Source: Diogma glabrata
Taxonomy: Eukaryota > Arthropoda > Insecta > Diptera > Cylindrotomidae
Length of the DNA stretch: 64,000 bases
Direction: 5' to 3'
Assembly (NCBI GenBank): GCA_963693315.1
Contig: OY856187.1
Span: 79,372,796-79,436,795 of the forward strand
Part shown: positions 31,301-42,906 of the stretch, piece by piece
How the letters are laid out: each line of letters starts with the position of its first letter
Numbering within the stretch: the first letter of the stretch is position 1
Notes under the pieces: generated by a model
Seen by the model: only the letters and a program-made list of their open reading frames with translations
What the model was told of the DNA's origin: nothing
The model's database searches: none
Program-made: the position numbers and the translations under genes

Positions 31301-33594
31301 CTGAATTGTGTCAAATATTCGATCCGTTAGGAATTTGTGCGCCCATCATCTTGACTGGCAAATTAGTTATGCAAAATCTGTGGACAATGCACGACATTGG
31401 TTGGGACAACACTCTTCCTATTCACATCGTTACCTTTTGGAATGAGTATAAAAACGAGCTAGCTACACTAAGTCGAATTATGATTCCGCGTCTTATAGTA
31501 TCCTGTACTGCTCAACACATCGAACTTCATGGGTTTTGCGATGCGTCTGAGAAGGCGTATGGCTGTGTACTTTATACCCGAACATTATCTTCAACTAACC
31601 AATATCACATACACTTATTGTGTGCGAAAACTAGGGTCGCTCCTTTGAAAAAGGAAACGATTCCCCGTTTGGAATTGTGCGCGGCGGTACTACTATCAGA
31701 AGTCGTTTCCAAGGTAACATCCGCACTGGACGTCACTTTCAGTTCAGTATATTTATGGACAGATTCGCAAATAACGTTGTTTCGGATCCGTTCTGAGCCT
31801 TCGAAATATGCAGTGTTTGTTGCAAATCGGCTCATTAAAATCCTGGAACTCACATCACCTACAGATTGGCATTATGTTAAGACGTCAGAAAATCCCGCTG
31901 ATCTAGCATCTCGAGGTCTTATGCCTTCGCAATTTACAACAGCGAGTCTCTGGTGGAATGGACCAGCATTTTTAAGAAGTCAATCTTCAACCTGGCCTGA
32001 TTGTCCAGATAGTTTACTCTCCGATGAAGTAACAACCCTTGAAGTACGTAATCCACACAAACATGTCTTAATCCAGAATCAGTCGGACGACCAATCTATT
32101 TTCCTACGATATCAATCATTCACATTACTGGTTCGCGTGGTTGCTTATATCCTTCGATTTGGCAAAAATGCTAGGAACGAGCAAAATCGAAAATCAGCAT
32201 CATCCATATTTCTACAACCCTGTGAAATCCACAACGCTACATTGCAATTAATTAGATTGGTTCAACAGAGCCAGTTTGGAGAAGATCTGCACTCCCTCAA
32301 AACGACTCAAGGTCTGTCACGAACCAGTTCGTTGTCTGCCCTTGCGGCTTTCATTGACAATGAGGACGTGTTGCGAGTCGGTGGTCGTTTGGTCCACGCA
32401 TCGGTTTCAGATAATCAGAAACATCCAATTTTATTACCCGGCCATCACCCTTTCAGCGTATTGATCGCAAGGCATCAACATTTGAAATCCCTTCATGCAG
32501 GTCCTCAGGCTCTCCTGTACAACCTTAGACTTCAATATTGGATTATTGGAGGTCGCAACCTGTGCAGGAAAATCGTCCAACAATGTGTTCGATGCCATCG
32601 AGCTAAGCCTCAACTTCGAAATCAAGTCATGGGCAACTTACCTGCTGATAGAGTTCAAACAGGTGTACGGCCATTCTTGAGTGTCGGAATTGACTTCTGC
32701 GGACCATTTTGGTATTTACAAACGAGCAGGTCTAAAGTCAAATACAAATGCTACATCTGTCTTTTTGTCTGTTTCACCACGAAAGCGGTACACTTAGAAA
32801 TAGTCATGAGTGTATCTACGGAATCGTTTCTAGCTTGCCTTCGTCGTTTTGTTGCTCGACGTGGCATAAGTAGCAGGATTTATTCTGATAACGCCACCAA
32901 TTTTATAGGTGCGCGCTCTGAGCTCAAAGATTTACGAACACTCTTTCTCTCACAATATTTTATAGAATCTACTACCAAGTTTTGTAGCTCAAACAATATC
33001 GAATGGAACACCATACCTCCTCGGTCTCCGCACTTTGGCGGGCTTTGGGAAGCGGCAATTAAAAGTGCCAAGCATCACTTTAAACGCGCTGTTGGAAACG
33101 CTATATTTACTATAGAAGAACTTCTCACATTAGTTTCACAGATTGAAGCTTGCTTAAATTCACGGCCTTTGACTCCAATGTCTAGTGATCCTTCCGATCT
33201 AAACGCTCTGTCTCCAGGTCATTTCCTCATCGGAGCTCCACTACTTTCGATTCCAGAACCGTCCCTAATTGATTTGGTTCCAAATAGACTATCTCGCTTT
33301 CAACGTATTCAACAAATTTCGCATCATTTTTGGGAACGATGGCGGTGTGAATATTTATCTGAACTTCAGCAAAGACAGAAATGGCGTCAAGGAGTATTTA
33401 AGTTTCAAATAGGATCATTGGTAATTCTACAAGATGACAATTTACCGCCCTTGAAGTGGAATTTGGGTCGAATAACCGCACTACACCCTGGAAAGGATGG
33501 CGTGGTTCGCGTAGTTTCTGTCAAAACGTCGCAATCAGAAGTGAAAAGAGCAGTTAATCGCATTAGCGTTCTTCCCATTCCCAACGAAAACTAA
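28384..33594 (+). CDS. BEL/Pao Gag-Pol polyprotein
   Basis: 1736 residues in one uninterrupted frame; ATG at 28384 in the context ATTATGG is the first in-frame start. In order: coiled N-terminus; DUF1759-type Gag capsid region (about 120-290); Cys/His clusters (about 330-395) as nucleocapsid; aspartic protease of the DUF1758 type with LLDSGS (D479); RT with catalytic YVDD (886-889); Peptidase_A17-like segment; RNase H with FCDAS (D1053); integrase zinc region (HLKSLHAG to CVRCH, about 1364-1400); integrase core D1437/D1502/E1556 with the GGLWE signature; and a C-terminal DUF5641-like domain. This order and these signatures are diagnostic of BEL/Pao. All catalytic residues are present. It makes the proteins for particle assembly, reverse transcription and integration. 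Confidence 0.97.
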   Translation: MADTANIELLKKQRAAFKGQLTAFKSKLSAAISIGGVESLLRRLQRVYDKYDAVQNKLECLDDTAALDRLSFEDDYSNLEVTLRDKLHDIKKLEEVSLSTSFHNTSQHDLNSSTTVSASLRLPELTLPVFNGLESDWLSFRDIFIDLIHNKTLDNTVKFLYLISSIRSGSAYSLISSIPVTTSNYETAWKLLCEKYDNETSIQRHHTRELYEVRNPQEHSCKALQLFIDKTSKHYNALKSLSVPVHEWDLFLVHHLVQRLDQSSRIHVIKKTKPNSILTFTEFIEILRGRIRVLEALTSNSNLTQSRPHKAARQISLNAVSTPSGSSNSECACCSGSHTLPHCPTFLSDRFNPRARYHFVKDRRLCGNCLLDRHAISECRHPPCNKCALKHHTLLHFERPEFVSQPTSQSGASNHCFEQSLRDSTTSSNEVNVENTCTSSSLQPTKFTRHSEDIVLLGTAMVHALVHDGIKILCRALLDSGSTMNFITANACHLLQARKYPTFKSITGIAGAKTLIKHKTHITIASCVSDFKVTLKFYILPTITNNIPCARIEIPDLSIPSQIKLADPSFNLPNRVDILLGAEIYHQLFKGSFIKLHRDLPPFYDSELGYIVSGKTKLASPKLIDCQPHRALCSIESLEKQIKRFWEIETTSSKPIWSQEESLCEEHFKQNVQRLNDGRYVVTLPTKPNLSLLGSSNISAQRQFFALETRLQRNPELYSQYRDFMNEYQSLGHMERVNHNTETRTYYLPHHCVVKEQSETTKLRVVFNASAKTSSSISLNDCLMVGPTIQQDLFSIMLRFRKHIVAFSGDIAKMYRQILIQENQQDLQRILWRNNSSETIQTFKLRTVTYGTASAPFLAIRTLHQLAMDEREKFPIASKILDNDFYVDDLLTGAASIDSAITLKTDLIQLLSQGGFELRKFVSNIPQLSSPDQENSAVKIVLGVIWNTKSDNYEMHFHPPIKSSICTKRNLLSELCQIFDPLGICAPIILTGKLVMQNLWTMHDIGWDNTLPIHIVTFWNEYKNELATLSRIMIPRLIVSCTAQHIELHGFCDASEKAYGCVLYTRTLSSTNQYHIHLLCAKTRVAPLKKETIPRLELCAAVLLSEVVSKVTSALDVTFSSVYLWTDSQITLFRIRSEPSKYAVFVANRLIKILELTSPTDWHYVKTSENPADLASRGLMPSQFTTASLWWNGPAFLRSQSSTWPDCPDSLLSDEVTTLEVRNPHKHVLIQNQSDDQSIFLRYQSFTLLVRVVAYILRFGKNARNEQNRKSASSIFLQPCEIHNATLQLIRLVQQSQFGEDLHSLKTTQGLSRTSSLSALAAFIDNEDVLRVGGRLVHASVSDNQKHPILLPGHHPFSVLIARHQHLKSLHAGPQALLYNLRLQYWIIGGRNLCRKIVQQCVRCHRAKPQLRNQVMGNLPADRVQTGVRPFLSVGIDFCGPFWYLQTSRSKVKYKCYICLFVCFTTKAVHLEIVMSVSTESFLACLRRFVARRGISSRIYSDNATNFIGARSELKDLRTLFLSQYFIESTTKFCSSNNIEWNTIPPRSPHFGGLWEAAIKSAKHHFKRAVGNAIFTIEELLTLVSQIEACLNSRPLTPMSSDPSDLNALSPGHFLIGAPLLSIPEPSLIDLVPNRLSRFQRIQQISHHFWERWRCEYLSELQQRQKWRQGVFKFQIGSLVILQDDNLPPLKWNLGRITALHPGKDGVVRVVSVKTSQSEVKRAVNRISVLPIPNEN

Positions 33595-33793
33595 TGTATT
33601 CGAAACTATAATAACTGGTATTTGTAAATAAATGCCAACTTATTATTATTATGTTCATTCAATGTAATCATCATATTATGTCTTCATATACTTTTATGAA
33701 ATTATTTCTATAATGAAATAAAATAATTGAGATTACATATTATCTCAAGCTGTTCATTCATCTTTCGGTGATAAGCATATTAAGTATGCTTTA

Positions 33794-34338
33794 AAATTCT
33801 TGAACAAGCAAAAGACCTTTAAACGAAATATCACAATCCTCGTCGAGCGCATAAAATTATTAGTCGATAAAATTCTTGAACAAGCAAAAAAGACCTTTAA
33901 ACGAAATATCACAACCCTCGTCGAGCGCATAAAATTATTAGTCGATAAAATTCTTGAACAAGCAAAAAGACCTTTATACGAAATATCAAAAATTCTCATT
34001 GAGCGCATGAAATTACTCGTCAAGAAAATTCTTGAACAAGCAAAAAAGACCTTTAAACGAAATATCACAATCCTCGTCGAGCGCATAAAATTATTAGTCG
34101 ATAAAATTCTTGAACAAGCAAAAAAGACCTTTAAACGAAATATCACAATCCTCGTCGAGCGCATAAAATTATTAGTCGATAAAATTCTTGAACAAGCAAA
34201 AGACCTTTAAACGAAGTATCACAATTCTCATCGAGCACATGAAATTATTAGTCGATAAAATTCTTGAACAAGTAAAAACGACCTTTTATCGAAATGTCAC
34301 AATTCTCTTCAAGCAAATAAAATCATTAGTCAATAACA
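33794..34338. repeat. 78-bp minisatellite in BEL 3' region
   Basis: Seven copies beginning AAAATTCTTGAACAAGC at about 33794, 33869, 33947, 34025, 34103, 34181 and 34257. Because most units are 78 bp (26 codons), frames stay open on both strands. The plus frame 33800-34210 would encode a lysine/leucine-rich 26-residue repeat with heptad-like helix character. With both strands open and no start context, I treat it as a minisatellite first and a possible coiled-coil protein second. Confidence 0.85.
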
Positions 34339-34764
34339 CTCTTTGCACAAATAAAATAGATTTTTTTTTAACTATCTCAAGCAAATAATTCCAATTCTTA
34401 AAAAATCTTCAATTTTCACTGAAATGGTACTCATCAAATGGGTTTCTGTGCTTGAGGAGATTTGTGATTTTTCACCAGCTCAGTGAGTCATTAAAGGTCC
34501 GAATCTTCAAGATGTAAAAGAGTTGTGAACTTGAATTCACTAAATTACCCAGGTAGGAAATATCAAAAACTCGAAAGGCAAGTCAAAATGTAACTCGATC
34601 AAGAAACTACAGCCTCGGTCGATTGTTACTTTCGTCGTTTCACAAGTGTAACATCATCTATTGCCTCAGTTACCTTCAATCTTCTATGTCAGTTTATCCA
34701 TCATCCTAGGCAATGTTTTGAAACATTAAGTTGTAGTCAATGCTTTACATTTTTTTCACGTTTA

Positions 34765-35092
34765 AGCATGTATTTTCTTCGGTTGCTATGCACATATCAT
34801 GTGTGAGCATGTATTTTCTTCGGTTGCTATGCACATATCATGTGTGAGCATGTATTTTCTTCGGTTGCTACGCACATCTCATGTTCAAGCATGCATTTTC
34901 TTCGGTTGCTATGCACATCTCATGTTTAAGCATGTATTTTCTTCGGTTGCTATGCACATCTCATGTTTAAGCATGTATTTTCTTCGGTTGCTATGCACAT
35001 CTCATGTTTAAGCAGGTATTTTCTTCGGTTGCTATGCACATCTCATGTTTAAGCATGTATTATCTTCGGGTGCTACGCACATCTTATAGTTA
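34765..35092. repeat. 41-bp minisatellite in BEL 3' region
   Basis: About eight copies of a 41-bp unit containing TTTTCTTCGGTTGCTATGCA; the first starts are at 34765, 34806 and 34847. Later copies diverge. The open frame across it is a by-product. Confidence 0.9.
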
Positions 35093-35901
35093 AGCAGTAT
35101 TATTTTCAGTCGGTATGCAAATTATCTTCAGTTGTTATGAGCTCTTCATGATTGAGCTGCCACTACCACCAATGCGCGTAATGTCTAATAAAGCATTCAC
35201 TTACAACAAATTCCGTCTTAAATTCATTTTAGTCACAGGATAACCACCTGACTTCATTAATTCATTTTTGTAGGCATTCGGTGTAGATCAAAACCGGCAT
35301 AAAGCCCTGTTGAAAAAATTGTGTTCCGTATCATCATCATCGTCAGATCTCCCAATGTCGTCCGCTACAAATTATTGCAGACTTTGGTCGTTTCAATATC
35401 CAGAATAGTCTTCATCTTCATCTGGGATATTTTAACATGTTCGTATCTAAAATGAGTCATGTATCAAAAGGTATTGATCATACACTCCTGAATACATGTC
35501 CAAGGTTTAGCAAGCTATCGATTAGTCCACACAAACCGTCAAGTTCATCTCAATTAAACCGTTCAATTATCAAAAATTGTTTGATTAACCACACGAACGG
35601 AATACTTACCTACTAATACTTACTATGATGAAATAGATCTTTTCTTGTGACTTATTAATAGTCCTCATCACAATCATTAAAAATATAAAGTAAACAAATG
35701 TTTTTCGTTCATATTTTATTGATAAGAGTCACGTAGAATGAACTACACAATAGATTTACTGGAAATGTATAACCAGTAATTAGTCAAATTAAATTAATCA
35801 AAACCAGCTAAATTTTATAATTTTGATTTTTAAAATTATTAATTTAAATCGTGATTTTGATAACCTCCTGAAGAAACATACTGTTAAAGTAAGACTTTAA
35901 C

Positions 35902-35913
35902 GGCGGGAGTATA
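35902..35913 (+). promoter_or_regulatory. Polypurine tract of BEL element
   Basis: GGCGGGAGTATA directly precedes the 3' LTR. Confidence 0.8.
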
Positions 35914-37968
35914 TGTTGACACCTCGTCAAAATTCTAAAAAGAAATAAATAAAAATTATCAGAAAATGTAATATTCACATGACTAGTATTCAAATTAACT
36001 TAACTTTTTTGATGTTGTTTATATGTTGTATTACATCAACATAAACATAAACCAATCTTAAATTTCAATCAGTAGATATTGCTGAACTTCTTTCATTGTA
36101 AGATGAATTACTTTAATCATCTCAATGTTTCTAAAAAGAAATAAATAAAAGTTAGCACAGATATAATGTTCAAATACCTGGTGTTAGGATTAACTTAACT
36201 TCTACAATCAGAAAATTATTTCTATTATGTCCTTTTGAGAGATGAAGTATCTTACGATGCCATTTATAATTCTAGAAATATATAAAAAAATATTATTTAA
36301 ATGAATAATTGCTAAATATTATAAGTTGTTTACATTTTAAGACGTCAGCTTGACAATTAATATGATGTCCCGTTGTTAAAGAAAACAGCAATTTTTGGCT
36401 ACAATCAGTAGAATTTGTGCTATATTGCTAAAATTTATAATAAAATTGTGGAACATATTTTTTGTTGGGTTGTCGGATTGTTAAGTTTTAGATATATAAG
36501 TCTTCATGTTTTTAATATATCTCTCTTCTTTTTGATATAATTTTTGTATTATCAACATCATCTTAAAATATATTTTGTAATTTAAACTCGACTTTTTAGA
36601 GTAATTTTTGCCTTTAAGCTCGTTGCAGTTTTATATAAATTATTTGTTCGGGCATTAAAATTTAATAGATTAATCGTGTATCAAGTTTGTGTTAAACTTT
36701 TGTTCATTAAAGTGAAATAAAAATAAAGAAAATGTGTTGAGTTTTTGGATTTAGTAGAATTCCGCCATTTTTCTAGTTATGGCATCAGGGCGTGTCTGAT
36801 CAAATAGCCGTGTGAGGCATTATTATATTTTTATTCCTGGATAATTGCGAAGTGAATTATATTTTAATGGACAATCAGCAGTCATATTTTGTTCATTAAT
36901 CGCTTTGTCAGGCATTCATAGATTTATAGCAACAATATTATCAATTATCAAATAGCCGTGTGAGGCATTATTATATTTTTATTCCTGGATAATTGCGAAG
37001 TGAATTATATTTGAATGGACAATTAGCAGTCATATTTTGTTCATTAATCGCCTTGTCAGGCATTCATAGATTTATAACAACTATATTATCAATTACCAAT
37101 AGTCATGTATGGCATTAACAAATTTTCATCATAGAACAACTTTTGTATTTATCCATTTATATCGTCATCACCGTCATCGAGTTTGATATCGCATTAACAG
37201 ACTTATCATTTATTTCAGCAATCACAGTTTGGTCATCATTCGCCTTGTAAGGCATTCACAGATTTGTGGCATCAATTACCGCCACAAATTTTATACCGCC
37301 ATCATCAGTAGCCTTCATCAAGAGTTTCATATGGCAACAGATTTATATTACCATATATCAAAATTTGGATTTGTATATATTATATCGTCATCATTCGTAG
37401 CCTTGTAAGGCGTTACCAAATGCATATCATCATATAACAGTATTTATATTTCATATCGTCATCATCAAGAATTTTGTAAGGCAATAACAAATATACATCA
37501 GTTATATTGACAATCATATTCTATTCATCAATGGCCTTGTAAGGCATTTACAAATTTATATTACTTACATCAACAATCATATGTACCAGTTTATATCGTC
37601 ATCATCCGTAGCCTTGTAAGGCATTACCAAATGTGTATCACCATATAACAGGATTTATATATTATATCTTCATCATCAAGAATTTTGTAAGGAACTAACA
37701 AATCTATATCAGTTATATTGACAATCATATTCTATTCATCAATGGCCTTGTAAGGCATTAACAAATTTATGACACTTATATCAGCAATTATACTTTACAC
37801 ATACATATCGTCATCATCAATAGCCTTGTAAGGCATTAACAAATTTATCTAATTAATGTCAACAATTTCAACCGCTGTGTGAGCTGATCCATGTCACATC
37901 CTTTGGCTTCTTCATCTTCCAACAAAAAACAAATCATACAGTCCACTGCCAAGCCAGAGGCGTGTACA
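35914..37968 (+). repeat. 3' LTR of BEL element
   Basis: Partner of 25868-27922 with no difference noticed, followed by target copy CCTAT. A short open frame from 37891 to 38121 crosses its end and is spurious. Confidence 0.95.
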
Positions 37969-37973
37969 CCTAT

Positions 37974-39751
37974 GAAAATCCAAACTCTCCATCGGAAAAG
38001 CTCTCCAATGGTCGAGCTATATCATGCAGTCCTGCCAAGTTTAAGTCGTCTCTCAGGCTCAATCAGCAAACATTGCTCTTGCTATAATATGTATAATGAC
38101 GCTGTCATACGTCATGTATAAGTCAAGGTTTCACCAATTATTGCAGTTCTCCTTCGTCAAATAATTAATCGGTTGTTTAGCGTCAGCATAATTTTTTTTA
38201 ATTGTTTTCAATTTAATATCAAATTAACCTTAATATTTTAAAGGTAATCAGTATTGCAACGATTTTAATTATCATTTAATAACCAATAACGATAATCCAA
38301 GGTGGTGGAAATTATACGTTTTTATTAATTTTTTTTTCAAAACTTCTTTAATTTTGTTTCTTTTATTATGAAATTAACAAATTTTAATTCATCAGCGTAA
38401 CAACATCCAAGTTAAAAATCAGAACCGAATCCGAATAAAAAGTAGCAATTTTTTTTTGAAGTATTAAAAATTCATTGAACTTTGATTTTTTCAGTGAACT
38501 AACAACACTACCTAGTTATATATTTTTTTGTACATAACATAATAATTTATGTTCGAAAGAAGAAAAGAAATTGTTTGGACGTTGTTGGGCTGAAAAGTGA
38601 CTAGCTAATTTGCTTAGCGATCAGTTCGTCCTAGAATTTGGAACAGTTGTTGACAACCTGTTGCAATAAAATTATTTTCAATTATCAATTACCTTACCAA
38701 CGATTATGTATATCAATTTATATTGAAATAGACTTCAATTAAAATACGTAAATCTTCAATGTAATTTTAATTAAATCTTCTTATTAAATAGAAAGTTTTA
38801 TTTGCTTTGGTTATATTTTAAAATAAATTTATTATTTAAATAATTAAATTCACTTTCAATGAATTTTAATTAAAGCAATGAAATAAAAATTGTTGATCAA
38901 TTTTGCTTTATTATGTTTTTTTTTTCGTAATGAAAAAATCTCTTAAATTTATTTATTATAAAATTTAAATCAATTGAATTTGTATTTCAATTTATTTTGT
39001 AGATAAAACAAACAAGGTCGTAAAATTAAGTTTTAATGATATATTTTAACATGTGGAAATAAATATGTTGTTGTTGTTAATAAGAAGTGTTGTGTAGTAG
39101 GAATTACAAAATGTGTCACAACAACACATAGATACCTTTTAAGACGTAGGTCCCACAACAACATGCGTCTTGAGGTATAGGTGGACGCTTTAGTATAAAA
39201 AATAATATTTTTATGTGTTTCGGTTTGAAACAGATAAAGGTTAATGGTATAAATTTATTAAAACAAATACTTTAACTTTTTCAATCATGCGTTGATTAAC
39301 GTCCAAGCTCGTTCAGATTAATAACAAGCAAAAGTTTGGTTAGGGTAGTCAATCAACAGGTGGTGTCTGTTGGCTATTTTGGTACAAAACAGTCTCGGGC
39401 TCAAAACCAGGTCAGAGCAAAACAGATTTTTCAAGTTTTTCTTAAAAATCTTCAATAACACACAACACCCCAGTCTGCAAATAAGCATCAACCATTAACT
39501 TTATAAATTGATGAAGTTATAATCAATTGTTCAGAAAGCCGAACCGAACTGACGAAGGAAGATTTGTGACAGGCCAATATTTCATGATACGATAGAGAAA
39601 ATAAAAATAAAATAAAAGGTATAAACAGCAAATTTGTATTAACAATTTGCAGGAACAAAACTAAAATGTGGTTGCCAATAATCCAGCTAGTCCTTGATCA
39701 TGCGACCCACTTCCTCAATGATTAAAAGCCCAAACATAGAGTTATATAAAG
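37974..39751. other. AT-rich DNA with no gene, one dispersed repeat
   Basis: No supported gene. The segment 39103-39195 is a copy of a dispersed repeat (see next entry). The rest is low-complexity AT-rich sequence. Confidence 0.55.
39103..39195 (+). repeat. Dispersed repeat, copy 1
   Basis: ATTACAAAATGTGTCACAAC through GGTGGACGCTTTA. A second copy lies at about 55797-55885 in the same orientation, roughly 80-85% alike by eye. The family is not recognised. Confidence 0.8.
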
Positions 39752-39990
39752 TAATGTATATTTTTTGATTAAAAGACTTCTTATACACTTTAATAATATT
39801 TTATTTTTCTAAATATATTTTCTGTCTCAAGAGACCTTCTTCAGAGAATGAATTCTGATTTCTATTGAAATCAGAAAGGAAATCAGAATTCATTCTCTGA
39901 AGAAGGTCTCTTAGAGACAGAAAATATATTTAGAAAAATAAAATATTATTAAAGTGTATAAGAAGTCTTTTAATCAAAAAATTTACATTA
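39752..39990. mobile_element. Near-perfect 239-bp hairpin (foldback/MITE-like)
   Basis: Arms of about 110 bp (39752-39861 and 39879-39990) are reverse complements with only a couple of mismatches, around a short centre that itself contains the small palindrome CTGATTTCTATTGAAATCAG. There is no coding capacity. Near-perfect arms imply a young insertion or selection on the fold. I could not settle the target duplication; TA-rich flanks would suit a Tc1/mariner-type MITE. Confidence 0.8.
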
Positions 39991-42631
39991 GATTAACACT
40001 TTAAGTAGTTCATCAACAATAAAAAAGTTATATAAAGGTTCGATTCTTCGAGTAAGCAATAATGTGGAATCATCAATAAATTCTCCGCATAGGTAAAATC
40101 GGGGGTACTATTGTTGACTGAATAGAGTTCATCCGCCAGCACCCCTAAGATATCACTTTGACTAGTGATATCTTACTGGTATTGCGAATGGTATATAATA
40201 TCTCACGTTAGCTCGTATGTGAATAGCAAGGATTGGAGTACGCGGAGTTGTCACACCTGATCAAGCTATCATGAATGTATTCAGGCTTTCTCTCAGTAAT
40301 TTTTGCACGGGTTGAAATATTAGCATATTAACCAATAATACATATTAATTAAATTTACTAAAACATGAGCCTATGGGACCGAAAAAAAACACAAAAAAAA
40401 CACTCTAATTAAAAACGCCCTGCTAAGAAAAATCCATTTCAGAAGTTTAATTAAAACCAAACTGATGAAACCCTTAGATCGTAGCCGGTAGCGAATTAAG
40501 ATACATACATGTAGAAAAAAATCTTTTTAATTGGAAAAAAGCCACTAAATTTGCTGTGCACACTTATTCATACAATTTCTATAAAACTGTAAAGAATGTC
40601 CAAGATAATTAAGGGCATGTCTAACTTGTAATAAAAAATAAATTTAAATAAAAAACGGCTTAAGCATTTCAATATTTAATGAAGTAATGATCAAATTATG
40701 GTCAGATCCCTATAAAACTCGTTGACAGACTATCTATCAGACTATCTGTCAGGCTATTCTATTTATTTTAATCTAATTTTTCTTCTTTTTTACTAATAAT
40801 CGAATTCGTTTGAAAAAGAAAATAAAACAACTAGGTATGCTATAGATACACTCATGCACTGCGTTAAGGATAGCACCTAATCATTTAATAATGAACGATA
40901 GACGATAACGCAGGTGTGGCCCCAACATAAGTGTGAGCAAGATATAACCTGCACGTTCACCCATCTAGCATGAAATATTTCGCAAGGTCCACATTAGAAT
41001 CTTTAAATATTTCGCAAGGTCCGCATTATAATCTTTAAATATTTATTGGTCCGTATCAACAAATCAGTTGAGAAACAGTGCCCTAGATATAAGATTGTGT
41101 TTATGTCAGCATAATTCCAAATTTTTTTCTAAATAATATATTAATTTATTAAAATATCCAGATTATCTGTATATGCAACCGTCTAAGACCCGAAAAACTC
41201 TTAACAGAAATCAAACTGTTTTTAGCCACGAAATTGACAGTTTTGGAGCTCAAAATTGTTTGCTGCATTATTTTATTACTAAACCTATGACTAAACCAAA
41301 TATTTCTATAAATCTACCGCACCAATAATTCACATATAAATTTCCTGAAAACCACAAACAAGCATTACGAAACAAGTTGGTGTAGTCTTACACTTCATAT
41401 ATTTTAATAATATGCCAAACAAAAAAAAAAATTAGGCCAAAATATATAAAATTAGATTTTGTTTTTACTAATGTCATTGTGAAATTTCATACAAATTTTT
41501 TAAAAAATTTACACAACACAAATTCGAATGTCTAGGATTACAACTTGTTGGAATTATGTTATGAAATAGTTGTAATATTACAGAACTTTATTTTGAGTGG
41601 GTGGAATTTTAGATTTTTTTTTCAGTTGGTTTTTTCAACACTCGCGACCGCGTCTACTCTGTGTTATTTAATATTCAAATCACAGCTTAAAATAATCGAA
41701 CAATACAAAAATCAAACAAGTTTTTCTGTAGGGCATGAAAGTATACATGTTTACATTAAAATAGATAAAAAAAAAACGATTTCCGTTAAATTGAAAATAA
41801 AAAAACAAAGATTGTTAAACAAACACAAAAATTATCTTCTAAATGTACTCTACGTATCCGAATATCCAATAACCAATTTCCATTTTCAATGAAAATAATT
41901 TGTTTCTAATAAAATAATTAAAATAAATACAATTTCGTAATAATATGCATATAACCTAAATACAAATCAGTTGTGTCTAGTAGGTATCCAATTTAAGAAA
42001 ATCAGAAGAACCGAAGAAAAAGAAAAAAGTTTTCTTTTTTTTTATTTATATTTTTAATTATATTCGTGGGCGCGTAAAAATTTGAAAGCGGTAAATAGAT
42101 ACATGAAATAAAAAACGCATCAGAAGACATTGGCGCATTAAAAAGTTTTTAGTTTATGAATGAAAGTAAAGTTTTATGTGTTGTATATATACATAAAAAA
42201 CTAATAAGAAACAAAATAATTAACTTGATTATTAATTAAATTTTCTTTCCGTCTTTCAATTATGAAAATTTGTAGGAAAACTTAGTTTTATTTAGTTGAA
42301 TGATTTTGAAATTATAAACGGTCTTAGACACTTGAGCCTTCTTTGGAACAAAGAACAAAAGACATAAAAAACTTATAAATAATACATTGGTAATTTTTGT
42401 AGTTTAAAATAATTAGTATTTTTCTCTTAAAAACCATTTTCAGAAAAATTTTTGTCATGTTTCCTGTAGTTTTCGAGTCGGAGTATTCATTATTCAATTG
42501 AAGTAATAGTTGTTCAGCAGAGCTGACTACTTAAAGCTCCTGTTTAACTAAAAATGTTCAATAGCGTCCTCATTTTTTGTGTTTTCTCAAATCAGTGCAA
42601 ATTTGATCAAGGAATTATAATTCCATAAACC
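39991..42631. other. AT-rich DNA with minor repeats
   Basis: No supported gene. It contains a 10-bp-stem hairpin at 40147-40174 (AAGATATCAC / GTGATATCTT) and a 32-bp direct repeat pair around 40973-41037 (phrase ATATTTCGCAAGGTCC). A 115-residue frame at 41545-41892 has no family resemblance and is probably chance. Confidence 0.5.
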
Positions 42632-42880
42632 GACAAAAAGGCTGATTGGGAACCGATTTCAGGTCGACCAACACTGCTACGCCCGAGATTGGGTTATATT
42701 CTGAACAAAATAATTAAGAGATGGATAGTAAAGCCCATTGATTTGAACGGTGGTTTGTACGATAAGGAGTATGGTTTTCAACGGAACCGCTCTTATGAAA
42801 ACGCAGTCTCTAGATTAGTTGAACGCAAGCGTGCAAATTATGCTCGAAGCGTTTTCATATATATATTAGACTGGTCCTTA
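42632..42880 (+). pseudogene. Non-LTR retrotransposon RT fragment
   Basis: The translation contains, in order, the RT landmarks of jockey/R1-type elements: a KADWEP-SGRPTLLRPRLG stretch (usually SYRPI-LL--LGK), a NGGL-D-EYGFQRNRS stretch (usually GL---QYGFR-GRST), and a degenerate motif A at its end. Flanking RT motifs are missing and the frame runs into a foldback element just after 42900. It is a short relic with no function. Confidence 0.75.
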
Positions 42881-42906
42881 AAAATTAAATTTTCCGAGAC
42901 GCCCCT

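Larger units (their letters stand above)
33595..35901 (+). other. 3' non-coding region of BEL element
   Basis: 2.3 kb from the gag-pol stop to the polypurine tract. It carries a 78-bp and a 41-bp minisatellite (listed separately). The rest, about 34340-34760 and 35100-35901, shows no credible gene. Confidence 0.7.
25868..37968 (+). mobile_element. Complete BEL/Pao LTR retrotransposon
   Basis: 12,101 bp with 2055-bp LTRs (TGTTGAC...GTACA) showing no difference when compared by eye, and 5-bp target duplication CCTAT (25863-25867, 37969-37973), the usual size for BEL/Pao. In order: LTR, tRNA-Tyr primer site, leader of about 0.45 kb, one 1736-residue gag-pol frame, 2.3 kb of 3' non-coding DNA with two minisatellites, polypurine tract, LTR. 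All structural parts are intact, so it is probably capable of movement or was until very recently. The long LTRs and 3' region make it larger than typical 6-9 kb BEL elements. No envelope gene is seen. Confidence 0.96.

Noticed and set aside
33754..34164. Minus-strand 136-residue repetitive frame opposite the 78-bp minisatellite
   Set aside because: It is a by-product of a repeat unit divisible by three, and it is antisense to the BEL element.
37891..38121. 76-residue frame starting in the BEL 3' LTR
   Set aside because: It crosses the LTR/flank boundary, so it exists only at this insertion site.
41545..41892. 115-residue plus-strand frame with a hydrophobic N-terminus
   Set aside because: It lacks an ATG at its start, is lysine-rich at its end in AT-rich DNA, and matches no family.
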